Source: an uncultured Lysobacteraceae bacterium
Lineage (GTDB): Bacteria; Pseudomonadota; Gammaproteobacteria; Xanthomonadales; Rhodanobacteraceae
Direction: 5' to 3'
Length of the DNA stretch: 15,239 nucleotides
NCBI GenBank assembly: GCA_946480705.1
Contig: CAMLLF010000019.1
Span: forward strand, 1 to 15,239
The notes beneath the pieces were generated by a model. It made no database searches and had not been told where the DNA came from. It saw nothing but the letters and a program-made list of their open reading frames with translations. Positions 14,149-15,239 of the stretch are shown piece after piece. Made by a program: the position numbers and the translations under genes. Position 1 is the stretch's first letter, and each line of letters starts with the position of its first letter.

Positions 14149-14167
14149 CCCCTAATCCCTATTTCCC
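14149..14167 (-). repeat. GGGAAT-type G-tract repeat spanning a stop codon
   Basis: On the minus strand GGGAAATAGGGATTAGGGG contains three G-runs with 4-5 base spacers. It overlaps the last codons (Gly-Asn-Arg-Asp) and the TAG of the MarR-GNAT gene, so the repeat itself encodes the C-terminus. It is a degenerate relative of the repeats at 1934-1961 and 6697-6719. Confidence 0.5.
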
Positions 14168-15105
14168 AGGATCATGTAGACATCCGACCGGCTGTAATGC
14201 GAATCGGGTTTGCGCTGCGGCTGATGCTCGAAGCCCATGCGTTCGTACAGCGTCAGCGCGGGTTTGAGGCGCGAGTTCGATTCGAGGAACAGCGTCCGGC
14301 CGTTGCGTTCGCGGAACACCTCGATCGCGCGCGCGAGCAGGCGGCGACCGACGCCGAGACCCTGATGGGTTTCGTCGACCGCCATCTTCGTGAGTTCGTA
14401 GACGCCGGGCGATTCGACCTTGAGCGCGCAGGTGCCGATGACCTGGTCGTCGAGCACGGCGAACAGCACTTCGCCGCCGCCGGCGATGAGTTCGCCTTCG
14501 GGATCCGACAGCACGCGGTGGTCGATTTCCTCGAGATAGAAATACTTGCGCAGCCAGTCGGCGTTGAGGCGATAGAAGTGCTCGCGCAGCGCCGGATCGA
14601 AGCCGACCACGCGCACGCGCGCGCTGTCGGTGGCCTGGCTGCGCGCGACGATGGCGGCGGGCAGGCCCGGATCGAGCACGGTCTCGAAGCGCGCCAGGGT
14701 CGCGAGCAGATCGATGTCGGCCGCAGCGCAGCGTTCGTCGAGTTCCTGCACGATGGCCTTCCACGCCGGGCGTACGTCGCGCAGCACGTCGCGCGCGCGG
14801 TCGGTCAAGGCGAGGCGACGGCGGCGGCGGTCGGTCGGGTCGTCGACGACGGCGACCCATTCCTCGGCGACGAGCTTGTCGGCGAGCTGGCTGACCGCCG
14901 AGTGGGTCTGTCCGATCTGCGCGGCGATGCTGCCGACCGACTGCGGCCCCTGGTCGTGCAGCAGGCGCAGCACCGGAAACCAGCGGCCCTGCAGCGGCAG
15001 CCCGCGCAGACGGTAGACCTCGTCAGCCAGTGCGTAGAGCTGGTCGCTGATGGCGCGCAGGCGGCTGCCGAGCGCGAGCAGACCCAGGTCGGCGAGAAAG
15101 GTCAT
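14152..15105 (-). CDS. MarR-GNAT fusion: winged-helix regulator joined to an N-acetyltransferase
   Basis: 317 residues. Residues 1-150 are a MarR winged-helix domain: dimer helix (10-35), recognition region SVGSIAAQIGQTHSAVSQLADKL (56-78) and the wing VDDPTDRRRRRLALTD (87-102) with the family DxRxRR basic turn. Residues 162-317 are a GNAT acetyltransferase: VLFAVLDDQVIGTCAL strands (213-228), motif A YELTKMAVDETHQGLGVGRRLL (236-257) with the acetyl-CoA loop Q248-G-L-G-V-G253, and motif B TLYERMGF (285-292). Such fusions are known and are thought to be autoregulated regulators that also acetylate a small molecule or protein; target unknown. The start is set by ATG 15105, with a perfect palindrome only 11 bases upstream. 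It converges on the AraC gene, with 84 bases between that show no clear terminator. Confidence 0.93.
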   Translation of the reverse strand: MTFLADLGLLALGSRLRAISDQLYALADEVYRLRGLPLQGRWFPVLRLLHDQGPQSVGSIAAQIGQTHSAVSQLADKLVAEEWVAVVDDPTDRRRRRLALTDRARDVLRDVRPAWKAIVQELDERCAAADIDLLATLARFETVLDPGLPAAIVARSQATDSARVRVVGFDPALREHFYRLNADWLRKYFYLEEIDHRVLSDPEGELIAGGGEVLFAVLDDQVIGTCALKVESPGVYELTKMAVDETHQGLGVGRRLLARAIEVFRERNGRTLFLESNSRLKPALTLYERMGFEHQPQRKPDSHYSRSDVYMILGNRD

Positions 15106-15116
15106 GGTGATGTCCC

Positions 15117-15146
15117 GGTATTTATGTAAGCAATAACATAAATACC
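15117..15146. promoter_or_regulatory. Perfect 11-bp inverted repeat, likely MarR-type operator
   Basis: Arms GGTATTTATGT (15117-15127) and ACATAAATACC (15136-15146) with an 8-base spacer, the most AT-rich stretch near this end of the window. It lies 11 bases before the start of the MarR-GNAT gene, as expected for autorepression by a dimeric winged-helix protein. I could not fix a single -10/-35 pair, but several TA-rich hexamers overlap it. The remaining 93 bases (15147-15239) show no supported gene. Confidence 0.75.
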
Positions 15147-15239
15147 TGTCGTGCCGTGGCGCAAGGCCGCTGCGCGGGGCAACGGCGCGACGAACGGTGC
15201 CCGATCCGATTTACGGGCCGGGCGCGGGGGCGGGATCAT

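Noticed and set aside
15147..15239. A minus-strand ATG at the window edge (15237-15239) opening a short frame toward the MarR-GNAT gene.
   Set aside because: The frame is about 45 codons with no family character and would run through the operator; no ribosome binding site can be seen because the window ends.

Overview
The window is very GC-rich, gene-dense bacterial DNA with few introns of non-coding sequence. The gene families and intergenic repeats suggest a gammaproteobacterium of the Lysobacterales (Xanthomonadales), for example a relative of Dokdonella, Rhodanobacter or Lysobacter. That assignment is inference. It rests on GGGAATN heptamer repeats at gene ends, REP-like hairpins, a choice-of-anchor-X type secreted hydrolase, a subclass B3 metallo-beta-lactamase and an IF-D-DF type acidic C-terminal tail on a secreted protein. 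No tRNA, rRNA, CRISPR array, phage gene or transposase gene was found.

Layout, left to right. (1) 63-1595 (-) is an exported metal-dependent amidohydrolase, with a hairpin just past its stop. (2) 1596-1962 is a 367-base gap built as a nested inverted-repeat cassette: outer G-rich heptamer arms enclosing two REP-like hairpins in opposite orientation. (3) 1963-2247 (-) is a small ribbon-helix-helix-like protein, divergent from 2342-2785 (+), an SRPBCC-fold protein with a readable sigma70-like promoter. (4) 2803-5888 (-) is a translationally coupled ABC exporter pair: a 796-residue permease with two FtsX cores and a LolD/MacB-type ATPase. A TetR-type regulator (6005-6592, +) is divergent from it. 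(5) 6720-8630 (-) is a large secreted alpha/beta hydrolase. It is divergent from 8984-10252 (+), a secreted protein with the fungalysin (M36) fold in which every zinc ligand and the catalytic glutamate are replaced. A second, shortened and damaged copy of the same gene (10256-10617) follows immediately and in frame after its stop codon. (6) 10672-11586 (-) is an exported subclass B3 metallo-beta-lactamase with an 11-bp inverted repeat beside its likely promoter. (7) 11885-12883 (-) is an aldo/keto reductase divergent from an AraC-type activator (13129-14067, +). (8) 14152-15105 (-) is a MarR-GNAT fusion protein with a perfect 11-bp inverted-repeat operator directly in front of its start.

The window reads as accessory 'interface' DNA: secreted hydrolases, an exporter, a beta-lactamase and four one-component regulators, three of them (TetR, AraC and the ribbon-helix-helix protein) divergent from a neighbour. 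The most unusual points are the active-site-less M36 protein with its decayed in-frame tandem copy, and the (GGGAATN)n G-tract repeats placed at or across the stop codons of three separate minus-strand genes. I see no evidence of a multi-gene defence island or biosynthetic cluster.
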